Assembly (NCBI GenBank): GCA_022605425.2
Contig: JAKIMF020000007.1
Location: 496,001-560,000, forward strand
From: Hamiltosporidium tvaerminnensis
Lineage: Eukaryota > Microsporidia > Dubosqiidae
Length of the DNA stretch: 64,000 nucleotides
Direction of reading: 5' to 3'
The translations under genes were made by a program, and so were the position numbers. The notes beneath the pieces were generated by a model. The model saw only the letters and a list, made by a program, of their open reading frames with translations. It was not told the DNA's origin and made no database searches. Below, one piece after another: positions 11,147-23,850 of this stretch. The stretch's first letter is position 1. Every line of letters begins with the position of its first letter.

Positions 11147-14100
11147 ATAAATTTAATTCACAAATAATTTTAAATTCATGCAGAAATTTAAAAAAAAATT
11201 ACAATTTTAATCTTTCAAAAAGATACACGCAAGTAAGATGGAACGAGAAATTCGATTCGTTTTCCAAAGTGTAATATCTTAAAAATTTTTTATACAACCA
11301 ATTTGAAATTTCTTAAAAATATAGCAACTATTCAAATTTGGTAAACCATAACTTTTTTAGTCTTATTATAGATATAAATAAAAATTATTTTCCTTGAATG
11401 CCTTTAAAAACCTTGTCTTTTCTAATTGTTTTTTCTAGTCTTTTAAACAGTTTCTAATTTTTTTTTCACACGATCCGAACTACATTATACAATATCGCTT
11501 CAAATCTTTGTCTGCGATGTTATAATATCAAATTTAACGTTAATACTTGTATATTTGTTATCTGATACTGGCCTACTTATTTTAAGTATCATCAAAAGAG
11601 TTAAGGCTGCATTATTTTTCGGCTTTTAAATGAACCCTGTGAGTATTTTTGTTAGCTCTCAACAGAACATGATCATTAACTGTGTTTCTTTTTTGTTTGA
11701 AACAAAACTTACAGCTATTTTTTGCGTACAATCCTACATATATAATTTCTATGCTTATTAATATCTAAAGAACTTGGGTTTATCTTATGGTATCCTGTAA
11801 CAATCAATTCTCTATTATCGGTTACTAAGATTTATACTAATACAAAATTATTTAAAAGAATTTGCCCATTCCCTAACAAGTTTAGCCTTCTTACTTGCCA
11901 AGATTCAAATATTTAAGCGAGTCTCATAAAATAATTCCTACCGCTAGATGTGTAATATTGTTGCAGTTGGTAATCTCAAATTAAACATTATGTTTATTCT
12001 AAATTCTAAAATTATTGTTTATCTGTATACTCTTATTACATTATACTTTTAATGAAGAATCTCTTAAATTTTGTGGCTTTCACTTATTTTTTTGGGCTCC
12101 AATTTTATTTATTTAATGAAAAAGAGCACATAACGAACACCTTCAGTGTTTGATGAGATGTGAATATGCCCAAGCATAGTCTTGTATCGTGTTAAATGAT
12201 ACTCTATAATTATAAAAAAAATCTACCAGTTAATTCATACCTTCTTTTGACTTCCTCGTATACATTTTAACCTTTTATGTAGCTAAAAACAGCCTTTTCA
12301 AATTTTGGTGTTTTTTATGTATTTTTATAATTAAAAAAATCTTTCTACGCTTTATTTCTAGCATTATATAAATTCAATGAGTTTTTTTTATTTCCAAATA
12401 TAGATTCGTTTTTGGGCTTTTTCTGTATTTTTTTTATGACTTCTCTTTCTACCTTATGTTTACTTTTGTAGAGTCATTTATTGGTGATATATAGATTTTA
12501 GTGGCGTTTTCCGTTTTTATTTTGCTGCTCTTCAAATAAAATACATTTGATTTTATTCGTTACAATTGGAAAAGCAAAAATCAAATGTGTTCCCAATGCA
12601 ACTTTTCTTCCTCTATTGACTTCAAGTTATGTTCTGGGATGATACGACGCTTTCTCTTTGAAGGCTTGATATTTGTATCTTCTTCTAAACCGTACCTATA
12701 TGTGATACATTATCTTGTCCATGTTGTTAGCATCTTCAAGTGGCATACGCCAATTAATGACTTGCCAAGGATATCACGGGTTGATTTCTTGTATGCAATA
12801 AAGACTTTTGCACTAATTAACTCTAGATAAAATCATACGAATCTTGTTTTGTGACTTTAAATTTCTTTAAATGTCATATAAGTAGCGTTTTTTTTGCAAT
12901 CTCTTATGATTTTCAATACTTGATCTAATCATTCAAACTAATGAAGAAATTTTAATCTTTATAAAGTATTAAATATAGCAGAATTTTCTTCTTTGATCTA
13001 TGTGTCAATAGCTTTTAACGAATAATTCGTCTTGGTTGCTATTAACAGGAAAATATAGTTGTTTTTCACAAGACATAGCTTATCTAATAACAAAAAATTA
13101 TCAGTAGAATAGAAAACTATACCATTCTATTTTGTCTCTTTTGTATATTTTCAATTGAATTTATTGCTTTAGAGACATGTACAAAGCACAAAGAAGAAAT
13201 TTAGGAGGTTGGCTTATTTTCATACACTCTGACTTTTCTATTTAAAAATGTTTTGGGTTGCTGAATACTAATTTTTACTTTTATATTGGCTTTTATGAAT
13301 GTAAGAAGAATCAAGAAGTCTATCTATATATTTTATTCTTTACAATATGTATGATTTATAGTACTATGTCTTCCGATTCGAATATATCGCTGATACTTCC
13401 TTTTGTATTTCTATCCCGCTAAAAATAGTTTAGTTTACGCAGTTGCTATTTGTATATTTCTCGCTGTTTCTAACCGATTGGTTTAGAGAAATTTTTTCGT
13501 CATTCTAATTAAAATAATTTCATTTCAAATTGTGTGTAAACATTTAAGAATTTAAGTACAATCTAAGTAATTTTCAGATACAAGTTAAAAACTTCATTTC
13601 CAAACTAATTTATAACTTCGATAGAAAAAATTAGCTTGAAGCGTCTACCCGAAATTATGATTTCTACAATTTCCAAACGATTCTATTCAACAGTCTTAAG
13701 TTTTTTGTAAAGAATATTATAGATACCATTGATTCTTGCAGCATTCACACCCGGAAGCCGTTTGATTTCACGATTAAAAATACAAATGACCGAAACATGA
13801 CCAGCTAAGTATCATATATAAATAGCCTTATAATATCTTTAGGTGTATTTTTATTTTTCTGACTGTCGTTGTTTATTAAAAACTTAAAAATTCCTTGTGA
13901 GAAACTTTTTTCTCCGAGGTAACATCTTCTTATAGCTTTCTATAAATTGAACATTCAACTTTTAAAGCAAACGCATTCTTTTTTTAGCAATCGGTCTTGT
14001 GTTTATACATCTTATTCTTTTTCCTTAGACTTTTAATGACTAATATTTTTAACAATTACTTTAAATTATTTTGATTTAATTCAAAGTACACCTCATGCAT

Positions 14101-16272
14101 GTTTTCTTTGGGTCTTTTGGTTTCAGAAGCGAAAAATTCTTTTTACCGAGGAACTTCTCATAATTTTTTGTTTAACTACTTAAGATCTTTCGCTCCACTG
14201 TTTTTTTAGGTTAATTTAAAATTCTAACTGTATATTGTCATATCATACCATACACTTTTGCCCCGTATAAAAACTTTAAACGTCTCTAATTTTAACTTGC
14301 ATATTGGAATGCTCATATATTTAACCAACAATTTAACAGGCCATAACGATCTAATAACAAAATCAACTAAGATTTCGAGGTAGAATTATTACTTTTCCAA
14401 TTTTCGCTCCCGAAATTTCTTTAATTTTGAATAACTACTATTATGTCGGGGTTATACTAGGTAAGTAATAGCCATGAAACATAGTTCACCGAGACAAGAA
14501 GTGATCCTACATCTCTATAATCTCTTTTTGGTTTTTCTTTTTTTGATACCTCATTATGTGCTAGGTGGTATAAGATAAATAGTTCAAATGTATAAACATT
14601 CTCGTTTTAGCACCTTAGAATTTCAGGCATGTTTTTTCTAGAATTTTATATAAAAATATGTTTTTGTCAGAAACAATATTCTAGGGAATTCGTACATTAT
14701 GCTTGTAACAGAATCGAATTGTAAGAGTAATACTATCGACCGGTTTTCTAATGCAAAGGTTAAATATTTATTTTATCATTCTATCGAATTTTAACTTTAG
14801 AATCGTTTGGAAAAAAGACGATAGTATGATCAAGCAACCAGTTTGAGTTAGTCTGAAAGCTAAAACTTGATATTAAGTATAGGAGATATATATAGGCGAT
14901 CAAGAAAGATAACTTAGATATTGTTAGCATATATTATAAAGCAAATTTTTCTATGATGAACTTATTTTGGAGGTGTTTCTAACTTTTATTTTGGTTTTTC
15001 TGTGCTTTTCCTTTTCCTTAATATTTATTCTAAAAAATATAAACATTTTTTAAGAAAAGAATGTTTAATTGCTACTAATACTATTTGATTTCAGTAATGG
15101 TTCAAGAATTTAATTCGGGCAATGATTTAAAACTAAAAATCAACACTTTGATTATCTTTTTTAAATTAAATCGTTGTGCAAAGTATTATAGTTTAGGCTC
15201 TTTGTTCGGTTGCTTGATAATAGGATATACTTCATTGTTGATTTTCCATTTCATCGTTTTAATTTGAGATTTTATATCTTCTTTGTCTTTTTGGATTTGC
15301 CTTTTTGACTTAAATCGTTTCGGAACATATTTTTGCGCATCTATATTACAACAAACTTTTCTTAAAACTCTAAATTCCTCCATTAAACAAGAAAATTCAT
15401 TAAAAACAAGATCATGTAATTATCTCAAGTTTTAAAAAATTCACACAAAAAGTATTTTTGACTTTCTGCAAAAGATAAATTTTTTTTCCTAGAATATCAA
15501 CAACCTATGTATCTATTGTGTTTCTGATAATATATAGCGCTTTTATAGGACTATCAATATTATTTATAGTATCCGTTTTTATTATTCTTTGGTGATTATA
15601 GACTTTGATGGAATTATTTTATATAGATCGTATTTTGATTTGTGAAACCGTTACAGAAGATTATTATACTTCATATAATTAGATATATTGGGGAAATAGA
15701 AAATCCTAAACTACAATTTGTTGAAATCTCGATATTTATTTTCAAAAAAGTAAAAGTATTTGAATATCATATAATTGTCTAATGTTACGAAAATAATAAT
15801 CTAAAGAATCAATTTTCAAGATCTAGCGTGAAAAAAACTTTTAAATGCTTTAAAATGCCTTTTATTTTAAGTACTGAGGAGTATATCTAGATTAAAATTT
15901 AATCGACTCAATATATTTCAAATGTAAAAAGATGTGCCCTGAATTTTTTCTATAGTTTCAATCTGTTTTTAAATCACATACTAAAACTTTAGCAAATAAA
16001 ATATTGTGCATTCTTGTTTGATTATTTATTTCAATTCTCTTGTTTCTATTGAATTGCCCATTTGTTTCATATTCAGAGTATACTTATGTATACTGAAGGT
16101 AAAGAATCTTTTGCGTTTTTTTTCAAGGCAAAACACTAAATAGTCAAAGATAAAATTAAAAATGAAATTTAAATGGTTGGAGCGATTAATCTTAAAATAA
16201 TTAAATAATAAATTTTAAGCAAAAACTACGTATAAATTACAGATTTAAATACTTTGAACTAAAAAATTTATT
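11147..16272. other. Long AT-rich region, almost empty
   Basis: About 5.1 kb with no convincing gene. A 65-codon lysine-rich ORF on the minus strand (15186-15383, ATG start) and an 81-codon ORF on the plus strand (12585-12830) have no recognisable features and no conserved context. A short LINE-like patch is listed at 13690-13800. The rest is likely decayed transposon sequence beyond recognition. Confidence 0.5.
13690..13800 (-). pseudogene. Possible Dong/R4 LINE reverse transcriptase scrap
   Basis: The minus strand reads IKRLPGVNAARINGIYNIL, which parallels the WKAAGINGIF block that opens the reverse-transcriptase domain of the R4-like remnant at 21930-23850. Only this one block is clear, so confidence is low. 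Confidence 0.3.
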
Positions 16273-16647
16273 TTATTTGCAACAAAAAGATCGTAATTTT
16301 TCTTCAAAGAATTTAGCTAATTTTCTTACATTCGGATCTAAAACATAAGTAATATCCTTGCCTTTTTCTATTATTTCATAGCCTGTTTTTACTTGGGAAT
16401 TTCGTAGATTTTCAAAAAACTCTGCTATACCTATAACTCGACCTAAATATTCTGTTGATCTGCAGTTACAATCTTCTTCATTGATATGTGTGAAGCAAAT
16501 ACCTTTATTATTAATCATTTTTGAATTAAATTGAGAAAACAATGTTGTTTTCTTCGATTTTTTAAACATTTGTAAGATTTCTCGATACATATTTAAATTT
16601 GCTACACTATCTGTAGTAAAAATAATATTATTTCTAATCTTTTCCAA
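16273..16647 (-). CDS. Small hypothetical protein
   Basis: An open frame of about 124 codons. The most upstream candidate start is TTG, directly preceded by an in-frame TGA; the first ATG is about 20 codons in and gives a protein of about 105 residues. The product is charged and ends in CCK, with no signal peptide, membrane segment or known motif. It sits about 560 bp from UTP6 and is divergently transcribed. The lack of an ATG at the 5' end suggests either a short gene using the inner ATG or the 3' remnant of a longer gene. Function unknown. Confidence 0.4.
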   Translation of the reverse strand: MEKIRNNIIFTTDSVANLNMYREILQMFKKSKKTTLFSQFNSKMINNKGICFTHINEEDCNCRSTEYLGRVIGIAEFFENLRNSQVKTGYEIIEKGKDITYVLDPNVRKLAKFFEEKLRSFCCK

Positions 16648-17209
16648 ATCGTTTCAGTTTCGACGATTCAAAATGGAAATATTCATTTGAAAGATTAATA
16701 TGTTTCATCCAAATGATTGGAAAATTGCATTTTTTGTATTAAATTTTTTATGATTTTTAATGAAGTAAATTCTCAAGAGAAAAATTGTTTTCAAATTTTC
16801 TATTTATAGAAATAAATCGAAATCCTTTAACTTCTGTTTGAGTGAATATCAATAATAAAATGTTTCAAAAAAAATCCGAATTTCATATTTCAAATTTATC
16901 GGTTTCAAGATATAAATTTGTTTTAAAAATATTTTCAAATAACAGGTTTTAAAAAATTTAGTCAATAGAATTATTTTATTTAATTTACTCAATAAAACGA
17001 AATGACTGAATTTAAAACATTTTTTATATAATTATAGCACTATTATAAATAAATTTAGCAATATAAATTATTCCGATAAATAAATGTCTTTATTCAATAC
17101 TTTTAACTGCAAAACTTACAGAATTTATTTTTAAATCCAAAACATTTTGTTACACGACAAAAAAATAAAAATTGAAATATTTTTTTTCAAAAATTAACCG
17201 CTAACAAAA
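16648..17209. other. Divergent intergenic region
   Basis: AT-rich spacer between the small hypothetical and UTP6. It ends ttaaccgctaacaaaaATG, where ACCGC stands at the place of the CCC motif seen at other genes here. No other signal is seen. Confidence 0.5.
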
Positions 17210-17983
17210 ATGTCTGAGAGAGTAGAATTAAATTTGGAAAAAATGATGAATGAATTAAATGATTACTTAAAAAGAGGAATTTTTGACAAAGAAGAAATTA
17301 AAACGATTGTTACAACTCGTAAACGCCATGAATATAAACTAAATAGACCAGAAAAGCAATTAATTGATTTCTTACGATATATAGAATATGAAACAATATT
17401 AGAAAAAATAAAAGGTAAAAGAATGACTAAGTTAAATATAAATGTTAGTTCTAATGATAATACGCTTTTTAAACATATATTATATTTATATAAATCTGCT
17501 TTGATACATTTTGGCGAAGACAAAAAACTTTTTGTTCAATTTTTGAGATATCTTACCAAAAAAAGATGTTTAGACAAAATAAAGACAGTTATGTCCGAAC
17601 ATTGTGCTCGATACCCATTGGATGCTGATCTTTGGATATTTTGTGCAGAAAAATATTTTGCCATGAATGACATCGAAAATTGTAGAAAACTCTATCAACA
17701 AGCAATTTCATTAAATAAAAAATGTTTCAAACTTAAAATAGAATTTTTTAAATCTGAACTTAAATATGTTAATTCTTTGATAGAAACCGACGAAGAAAAT
17801 GGAATATCTTATCAAGAAGCAGTCACTTTACAGAATTATGAAATTTTGATTTCCATATACAGAGAACTATCTAACTTAAAACCAACCAAAGAAATAATTG
17901 ATGAACTTATGGATATGATAGAGAACAATCCAATTCTAACCAATAAGATTTCTCAAATCAAAAGTATTGAAATAGCAATCTAA
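17210..17983 (+). CDS. UTP6: UTP6-like U3 snoRNP / small-subunit processome protein
   Basis: Utp6 is a HAT-repeat protein of the UTP-B part of the SSU processome, which processes 18S pre-rRNA in the nucleolus. The first 60 residues follow the family pattern: an N-terminal helix (LNLEKMMNELNDYL), then GIFDKEEIKTIVTTRKRHEYK, then DFLRYIEYE. Residues about 120-175 hold HAT-like helices (LDADLWIFCAEKYFAMND; ENCRKLYQQAISLN). The 257-residue length is far below the 440 of yeast Utp6, so the later HAT repeats are missing, in line with microsporidian gene shrinkage. ATG 17210 is the only sensible start. Neighbours are a divergent small ORF and, 1.6 kb away and convergent, MRE11. The assignment rests mainly on the N-terminal pattern. 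Confidence 0.85.
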   Translation: MSERVELNLEKMMNELNDYLKRGIFDKEEIKTIVTTRKRHEYKLNRPEKQLIDFLRYIEYETILEKIKGKRMTKLNINVSSNDNTLFKHILYLYKSALIHFGEDKKLFVQFLRYLTKKRCLDKIKTVMSEHCARYPLDADLWIFCAEKYFAMNDIENCRKLYQQAISLNKKCFKLKIEFFKSELKYVNSLIETDEENGISYQEAVTLQNYEILISIYRELSNLKPTKEIIDELMDMIENNPILTNKISQIKSIEIAI

Positions 17984-19571
17984 TATATTTTTTAGTATTT
18001 AAATTAAAAACTTTTTTTTAATTAATCAATCATCTATTCTTTATCATATGTTATATTCCATCATCCGTTTTCATCATCTATAAAATTATTTCTTTGAATA
18101 TTTAAAGATTCATTTTTTACATTGCTGATATTAAAAAATTAAATCGCTACTTTCAGCTTTTTTAAAAACACTCTTTACTTATATATAAATTTAATTAACT
18201 TATTAAACATATGATTTTGAATCTAAGTTGTAATCAATTAAAATATTTCGGATTTAGATAAAAAATAAAAGTTTAATATTTGTTTTTGGGCTAATTCAGT
18301 TCAGAGAAATGTAAAATCATATAAAAGTTTATAAAGTAATTGAAGTGGTATTCTTATCTAAATAAGAAGAAATAATGCGGCGAAATACTTAATTTTTCAC
18401 GTCCAGCTCGGTATATGTTGCTATATTTAACATAAACCAAGGTGAAATATATAGTTTTGATAAGTTTAATTTCAACTTGGTATTCGTATGAGTATAAAAC
18501 AATATGTCTATAAATGGAAAATGTAGCCATCTGAGTATGGTTCTATCTATTTACAAATCTCTAAAAAGCTTGAATTAATACATATATTATTTTTCTATGA
18601 ATCATCAAACTAAAATAACGTTATTAAATTCTATTGTATTTGTAGTTGAAAAGCAATACTCAAAATATAAAATTTTTGTAAAATCTAAAATAAAAACGTT
18701 ATTAAATTCTATTGTATTTGTAGTGAAAAGCAATATTCAAAATATAAAATTTTTGTAAAATCTAAAATACAAACGTTATTAAATTCTATTGTATTTGTAG
18801 TGAAAATTGATTCAAATATAAATTCCTGTAAAATCTATAGAAATCTTTAACATAAGAATTATATAAAGAGGACAGAGTCACAACTTTTAAAATTCCTTAA
18901 AAATTAAAATTAAACTAACAATTCTCAAGGAAATAAATTTTTGGAAAAATTTTAAATTCTAATACTTAAAAACGTATTAATAGTAACCTAACAGTAAAAA
19001 TTAAAATTAAATTTTCAATTCATTATATAATATAAGTCAAAAGTTCGTTTTAAACTCCTTAGAAATTCCAAAAAATCATCCTCTTTTTACATCGCTAAAG
19101 ATAATCTTTGGATTGTCTATTTTTTCTATATTAAGGATATTTCACTGTGGTTATTTCCTATAAAATATATTTTATATCATTTAAATGGTTCTAAATCTTT
19201 ATTAATATTTAAAAGTGGTTTATAAAAAGTTTTAATTTAAAGAATACAAATACATTCACAATTCGGGTGAAGTGTAAATATATTAATCGCAGAATAAGAT
19301 TATATTGAAAAATGGTATTAAATATACCTCTCTGGGCTTGAAATATTTAGAATTGTTAAATCAGAAATATGATATCCTGTATTTTATGATTAATTGATTA
19401 AATATAGCAATATCATATATTTCTATATTTTTATAAAAATTCTTACAATTCAAAGAAATTAATTAATTATTTTTTTTGTTAAAAAGTATAAAAATTTTAT
19501 CAAAAACTAACTTTAGAAAAAAATTTATACAAAAAAAATATTTTACAAAGTTTATTTTAGATTGAAAATTA
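17984..19571. other. Convergent intergenic region with minisatellite
   Basis: Lies between the 3' ends of UTP6 and MRE11. AT-rich, no ORF; contains the tandem repeat at 18611-18837. Confidence 0.6.
18611..18837. repeat. Tandem repeat, three units of about 76 bp
   Basis: Each unit contains acgttattaaattctattg, tatttgtagt, caaaatataaa and tgtaaaatct. The first two units are nearly identical and the third is degenerate. Confidence 0.85.
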
Positions 19572-21398
19572 TTACAAAAAATTAGTAAACGTATATTTAT
19601 CCAAGTCATCAGATATAGAATCTTCTATTTCTAAATCTATATCTTCTCTATTTGAATCAGGACTATCTTCAGGGGTATTTTGCTTTTGAAATAATTCTTT
19701 GGCAGTAAGTAGTGTGGTTTTAAAAACTGGTTTAATTGGATCTTCATTTGTATTTTCTGAAAATTTGGTTTTTTTATTTTTTCTTTGCGTTTTTTTATTT
19801 TCCGGTTTCTCAAATCTTTTCGAAATATTTTCATTTTCTGATGAATTGCTTTCATTTTTAATAAAATTTGATTTACTATTTACAGAACTTAAATTCTTAA
19901 AATTTTTTTTGGTCAAAAAATTTTGATTTTCTATAAAAATATTTTCTTCTTTTCCAGAAATTTCTTTGGCAAATTCCAGTGCCTTTTCATTTTTAGATTG
20001 AAGCACATAAGTTTGTATTTCCTCAACCAAGCTTTCTTCCGTCGATTCAATTTTTTTAACAACGTTTTCTAAAACAGTTTTAACCAACTCTTCAAATACT
20101 TCTTTGTCATCTTTATCCACAAATCTTTTTAAAGCTTCGACTAATATAATTTCTGGGATTGCTTTTAGTTCAATCGATTTCAATATCTCTTTAAAAATAT
20201 CGGTTATTTGAAGTTTTGTTTCTACATTTTGTATTTCAATATCAACTTTTTTGGTTTTTCTAACAAAATGAATAATTTCATTGCAATTCGCTACTCTTTT
20301 TTCAAAAAGCATTCCAAATTTGATTTTATTTATCGGTTCTCCATTTATAAGCTCAATTCTTAATCTTAAAAGTGGTAAATTTAAATTTTCAAAATGTCTC
20401 ATATTTTTACTGTTTTGTCTCAAAATTTCCATTTCTAATGATTCTTCTGTATTACAATTATTTAAAGCCAGTTCAATCATACTTTCTACTTTGTTTATTA
20501 ATATTTTTTCAACGTTTGAAGAATCAAATACTTTTATAAAATCCATAAAAAAAGGCCGCACGCTTTTAAGATTTATACTTTCTATTTTTATTCTTTCATC
20601 TAAAGATGAATTATTAAAAATATCTAAAATATAAACAAATTTATTTCCACTCTCACCTTCACATAACGAAGTTCTAACCGTTGATCCAGTTTGTATGACA
20701 TAAAAACCATTTTTTTCACTTTTAAAAATTATACTTTCATGCTCGTGTCCGTACATTACGATATCAAACATCGGATCTATAAAATCAATCGGAAGATTTT
20801 CTTTATCGGAATGAGGAATTCTATTTTGATGCACAACAAGAATATTGACATAATCTTCTTTATTTTCTGGAACAATATAACTTATTTTGTTTTGTAGAAA
20901 TGCTCTATACAGCCTATTATCTCTAATATATCCTAACGAATAAATAGCTACTTTGATACCATCGTTTTCTATAAGTACTGGTTTAATTTCAATTAAATCC
21001 AAATTCTCTGTTTTACCAACGTAATTAACTAATCCTGCCGTGTGTAAAAGATCAATTGGAGATAGCATTCGAACTGGATCATCATGATTACCGTGGATAC
21101 AAATAATTGGAATAGAAATGTTTATATTTGGATCGTAGAAATTTAATGGTTGAATTGAAGAAATTCTAATGGTTTTGTCGCCAAAACAATGTTTTTTAAT
21201 TAATTCTATGGTTTTATTTAATGTACTTCTTGATGGTTTATTTTCGTGAAAAATATCACCACCTTGTATTATTAAATCTACATTTTTATTTTTGGCTATT
21301 AAGAGAACTTCTTCAAATGAAATAAATGAATCCTCGCCACGTATTGGATCGTTCTCTTTAAAACCGAGATGATTATCGGAAGTCAATAAAATTCTCAT
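19572..21398 (-). CDS. MRE11: Mre11 double-strand-break repair nuclease
   Basis: Mre11 is the Mn-dependent nuclease of the Mre11-Rad50 complex, which processes broken DNA ends in the nucleus. The 608-residue protein starts MRILLTSDNHLGFKE with the phosphodiesterase motif D8-x-H10. The other metal-binding motifs follow in order: GGD (D48), GNHDD (N104, H105), HQNR (H190) and GHEHE (H218, H220). The capping-region signature TGSTVRTSLCEGES is at about 237-250. The N-terminal 400 residues align in pattern with the yeast protein. The last 150 residues are low-complexity, rich in K, N, S and E, as is usual for the Mre11 tail. The ATG has a CCC motif just upstream. The reading frame is intact, so it is very likely functional. 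Confidence 0.97.
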   Translation of the reverse strand: MRILLTSDNHLGFKENDPIRGEDSFISFEEVLLIAKNKNVDLIIQGGDIFHENKPSRSTLNKTIELIKKHCFGDKTIRISSIQPLNFYDPNINISIPIICIHGNHDDPVRMLSPIDLLHTAGLVNYVGKTENLDLIEIKPVLIENDGIKVAIYSLGYIRDNRLYRAFLQNKISYIVPENKEDYVNILVVHQNRIPHSDKENLPIDFIDPMFDIVMYGHEHESIIFKSEKNGFYVIQTGSTVRTSLCEGESGNKFVYILDIFNNSSLDERIKIESINLKSVRPFFMDFIKVFDSSNVEKILINKVESMIELALNNCNTEESLEMEILRQNSKNMRHFENLNLPLLRLRIELINGEPINKIKFGMLFEKRVANCNEIIHFVRKTKKVDIEIQNVETKLQITDIFKEILKSIELKAIPEIILVEALKRFVDKDDKEVFEELVKTVLENVVKKIESTEESLVEEIQTYVLQSKNEKALEFAKEISGKEENIFIENQNFLTKKNFKNLSSVNSKSNFIKNESNSSENENISKRFEKPENKKTQRKNKKTKFSENTNEDPIKPVFKTTLLTAKELFQKQNTPEDSPDSNREDIDLEIEDSISDDLDKYTFTNFL

Positions 21399-21405
21399 CG
21401 ATTTA

Positions 21406-21408
21406 GGG
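21406..21408 (-). promoter_or_regulatory. CCC start-proximal motif of MRE11
   Basis: The minus strand reads TACCCTAAATCGATG, with CCC 7 nt before the ATG. Short CCC or GGG motifs just upstream of start codons are a known microsporidian expression signal. Confidence 0.5.
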
Positions 21409-21929
21409 TAAAGTATTTAAAATATTAAAATATTTTTTTATAAGAATTTTAAATGGGTGTAAATAGAAAGTTGGCTGTGAAAACCAAAAATATAATAAAA
21501 TAAACACTGCAAATGACGCTAATGAGGTGGATAATAGTAAAAAAATAGCCCAAAATAATAAACGCTGTTAACATGTGCATTCTCTGTATTTCTACTTCTA
21601 CACGAAAATAACATATCTATCATCCAGCCAAAGAGGCAATAAGACGCAATGTAATAGCCTGACACCGATTCTTCTCTATTACACCTCGTTCTCTTCTGTT
21701 GAAGTCTTTACGGACAAGCCATCATATGGAATGACAAAACCTTAATTCTAGTAATTCTGAACGAAGAATCACGTATTTGAGATGTTCCAAAGCCGATTCT
21801 ATCGTGGTTTATCCGAGCGGTTGAATTTGAGCATATGTTTAGTCGTGAAGGAATGAGAGTTTTTGGTTTATGATTTGGAATAAATTCATGACACGGTCAC
21901 ATATGAGAATAATTTGATTCAATTTGTTT
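21409..21929. other. Intergenic, GC-richer in its second half
   Basis: The first 200 bp is the AT-rich MRE11 upstream region. From about 21590 the composition rises, which probably already reflects decayed LINE sequence, but no motif can be read there. Confidence 0.4.
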
Positions 21930-23850
21930 CAACTAATCATTTGATAATGTTCCTTTCACTTGATGAATTTGTAGGTATAATCAATTAGCTTCCAAATTGA
22001 AAAGCTGCTGGAATTAATGGTATTTTCAATGTCTTTAATAAGAAACTTACAACTCTTAAAAATTTATTTATGATATTGTGAAAGTTATTATTAGAAAATA
22101 TACCTAGGGTGTATTATTTTTTGTGTTTATGTTTTTCATCTCAAAAAAAATTTTACGAAGAGGCTCTCACCGCCTTCTAATTACTTTTATCAAAAGCTCC
22201 ATAACTAAACGAAAAAGTGTGAAGAAGGCCTTTAACTTTAATTTGAAGGCAAAAGTAGCCTGCTATAAATTAATTAGTTGTAGTTTAGCATATACGGGGA
22301 ATATTATTAAGCCGGGTAAAGTTCTATTTTGTTAAAGAATAAGAAATCAAATGGCCTGATGAGAGTTCCTTACAAAATAATTCTGATGATTCAATAAAAA
22401 CCCATTAATTCGCTTGATTGGGTTTCGAAATTCATTAAAGTAATTATTTCAAAATTGAAAATTGATGTATCACCAGAGCCTGAAAAAATCTTGAGCAAGA
22501 AGATTGTGAGAGGAATTCTGCAAGGGAATAGTTTGTGCTCTTTTTTGTTTGTGGTGATTATGGATTCTTTGAGCCGCAAACTTAATGAGAAATATTCTAA
22601 AGTGACAATACATAATGATGCAGATCCCAATACTATAAATCATATCTTGTTCATTGATTATCTTAAGTTCATCAATACAGATAGCTCTATATTGGAAGCT
22701 ATGACAGGTGAAATATAATGATTCCGAAAGTTATTGCATTAGAGAGAAATAGAGGTAAATGAGCCCAAAATTATGCGTATTGCAAAGATACTGCTATTCT
22801 TCTAGAAAGTCTTGGTGTTTATAAATATCTAGAGGGAAATAAAATATAGAAATGTAATCTTGAACTTACTCATTCGAAGAACTCCAGAAAAAAATATCGA
22901 GTTGAAAAACCTTGTCACATTAGTTTAATGACAAAAAAAATATTTTTGTGAATTAATCAACATGCTATATCTTTAACAAGTATCATATAGGAATACTTCG
23001 ACTTGAACCGGCTGACTTCTCTAAGCTAGATGATGCAAAATTGGTGTTGGTAAAATCAGAAAATCATTCATTTAGGTTGTAAAAGGCGTATGTACCTTCC
23101 TAGAACATAACTTAGAAGAGAATTACATAATATTGAGTTTCGAAGAGAACATATGCTTTTGCAACTCTCAGATTATCTAGAAAATAGTAATAAAAGTCAT
23201 TTTTCACACAAAAAGCTGCTTAAATGTAAATTAGAGGTCGAAGGAACAAGTATTAAAGAAGAATTTAGAAGAAGCGCAACTTGCAAGTTATGTAGTCTAA
23301 TTGAAGAAAGAACACTACATTCAAAGTTATATAATTCGAGGGAATATTAACTTGTAAGTTTTGGTGAAATTTCCAGGTGGATAAAGAAAGGACAAATTGG
23401 GTCACGTGATAAAGCAGTGTTCTGCTATATCTAGGCTAGAAATAATTTTGAAAAGCAGAGTATATATACTAACACAGTAATAAATCTGGAACAAGCGTAC
23501 CATATCACTACTCGATGTTAGAAAATTCTAGATTAAGACTACACTAAACGAAATATTTGCCTGATTAGATTCCTGCACCTTATTCTTCATAATAGATATA
23601 AATAAAAGTTCCTTCAACGAATTAGGAGCCAATCCGTTAAAGAAATTCCGAAAAGGAGCATTTGAAGTTAAGAGCTGAAACAAGAATCAAAGCTGATGTC
23701 AAAATTATGAATATTAGAACTGAGCTATTTAGTTATAATAAGAGTAGAAAAAAATGGATCTCATTGAAGCTGGAATTTCTTCTCGTGATTTATTTTAAAT
23801 ATTTCAAAGCAAAAAAATCCTAGAATTACAGTGCATAGTAAGGTTTCGGG
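21930..23850 (+). pseudogene. Dong/R4-like non-LTR retrotransposon, decayed
   Basis: Reverse-transcriptase blocks occur in order: NWKAAGINGIFNVFNKKL (about 22000-22045), then an intact stretch at 22455-22718 with KIVRGILQGNSLCSFLFVV and INHILFIDYLKFI (FIDD-type active site with Asp replaced by Tyr), then LLESLGVYKYLE (about 22800). A C-terminal region follows with CKLCSLIEE, then GHVIKQCSAISRLE (about 23400), which is the cysteine/histidine motif before the restriction-like endonuclease. Last comes ETRIKADVKI (about 23670), the start of that endonuclease as preserved at 40634-41374. Elements with this arrangement belong to the Dong/R4 clade. Numerous stops and the broken active site make it non-functional. 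Confidence 0.75.

Noticed and set aside
12585-12830. 81-codon plus-strand ORF
   Set aside because: Isolated, no motif and no conserved neighbour; reading the opposite strand as a MULE or other DDE transposase gave no convincing block.
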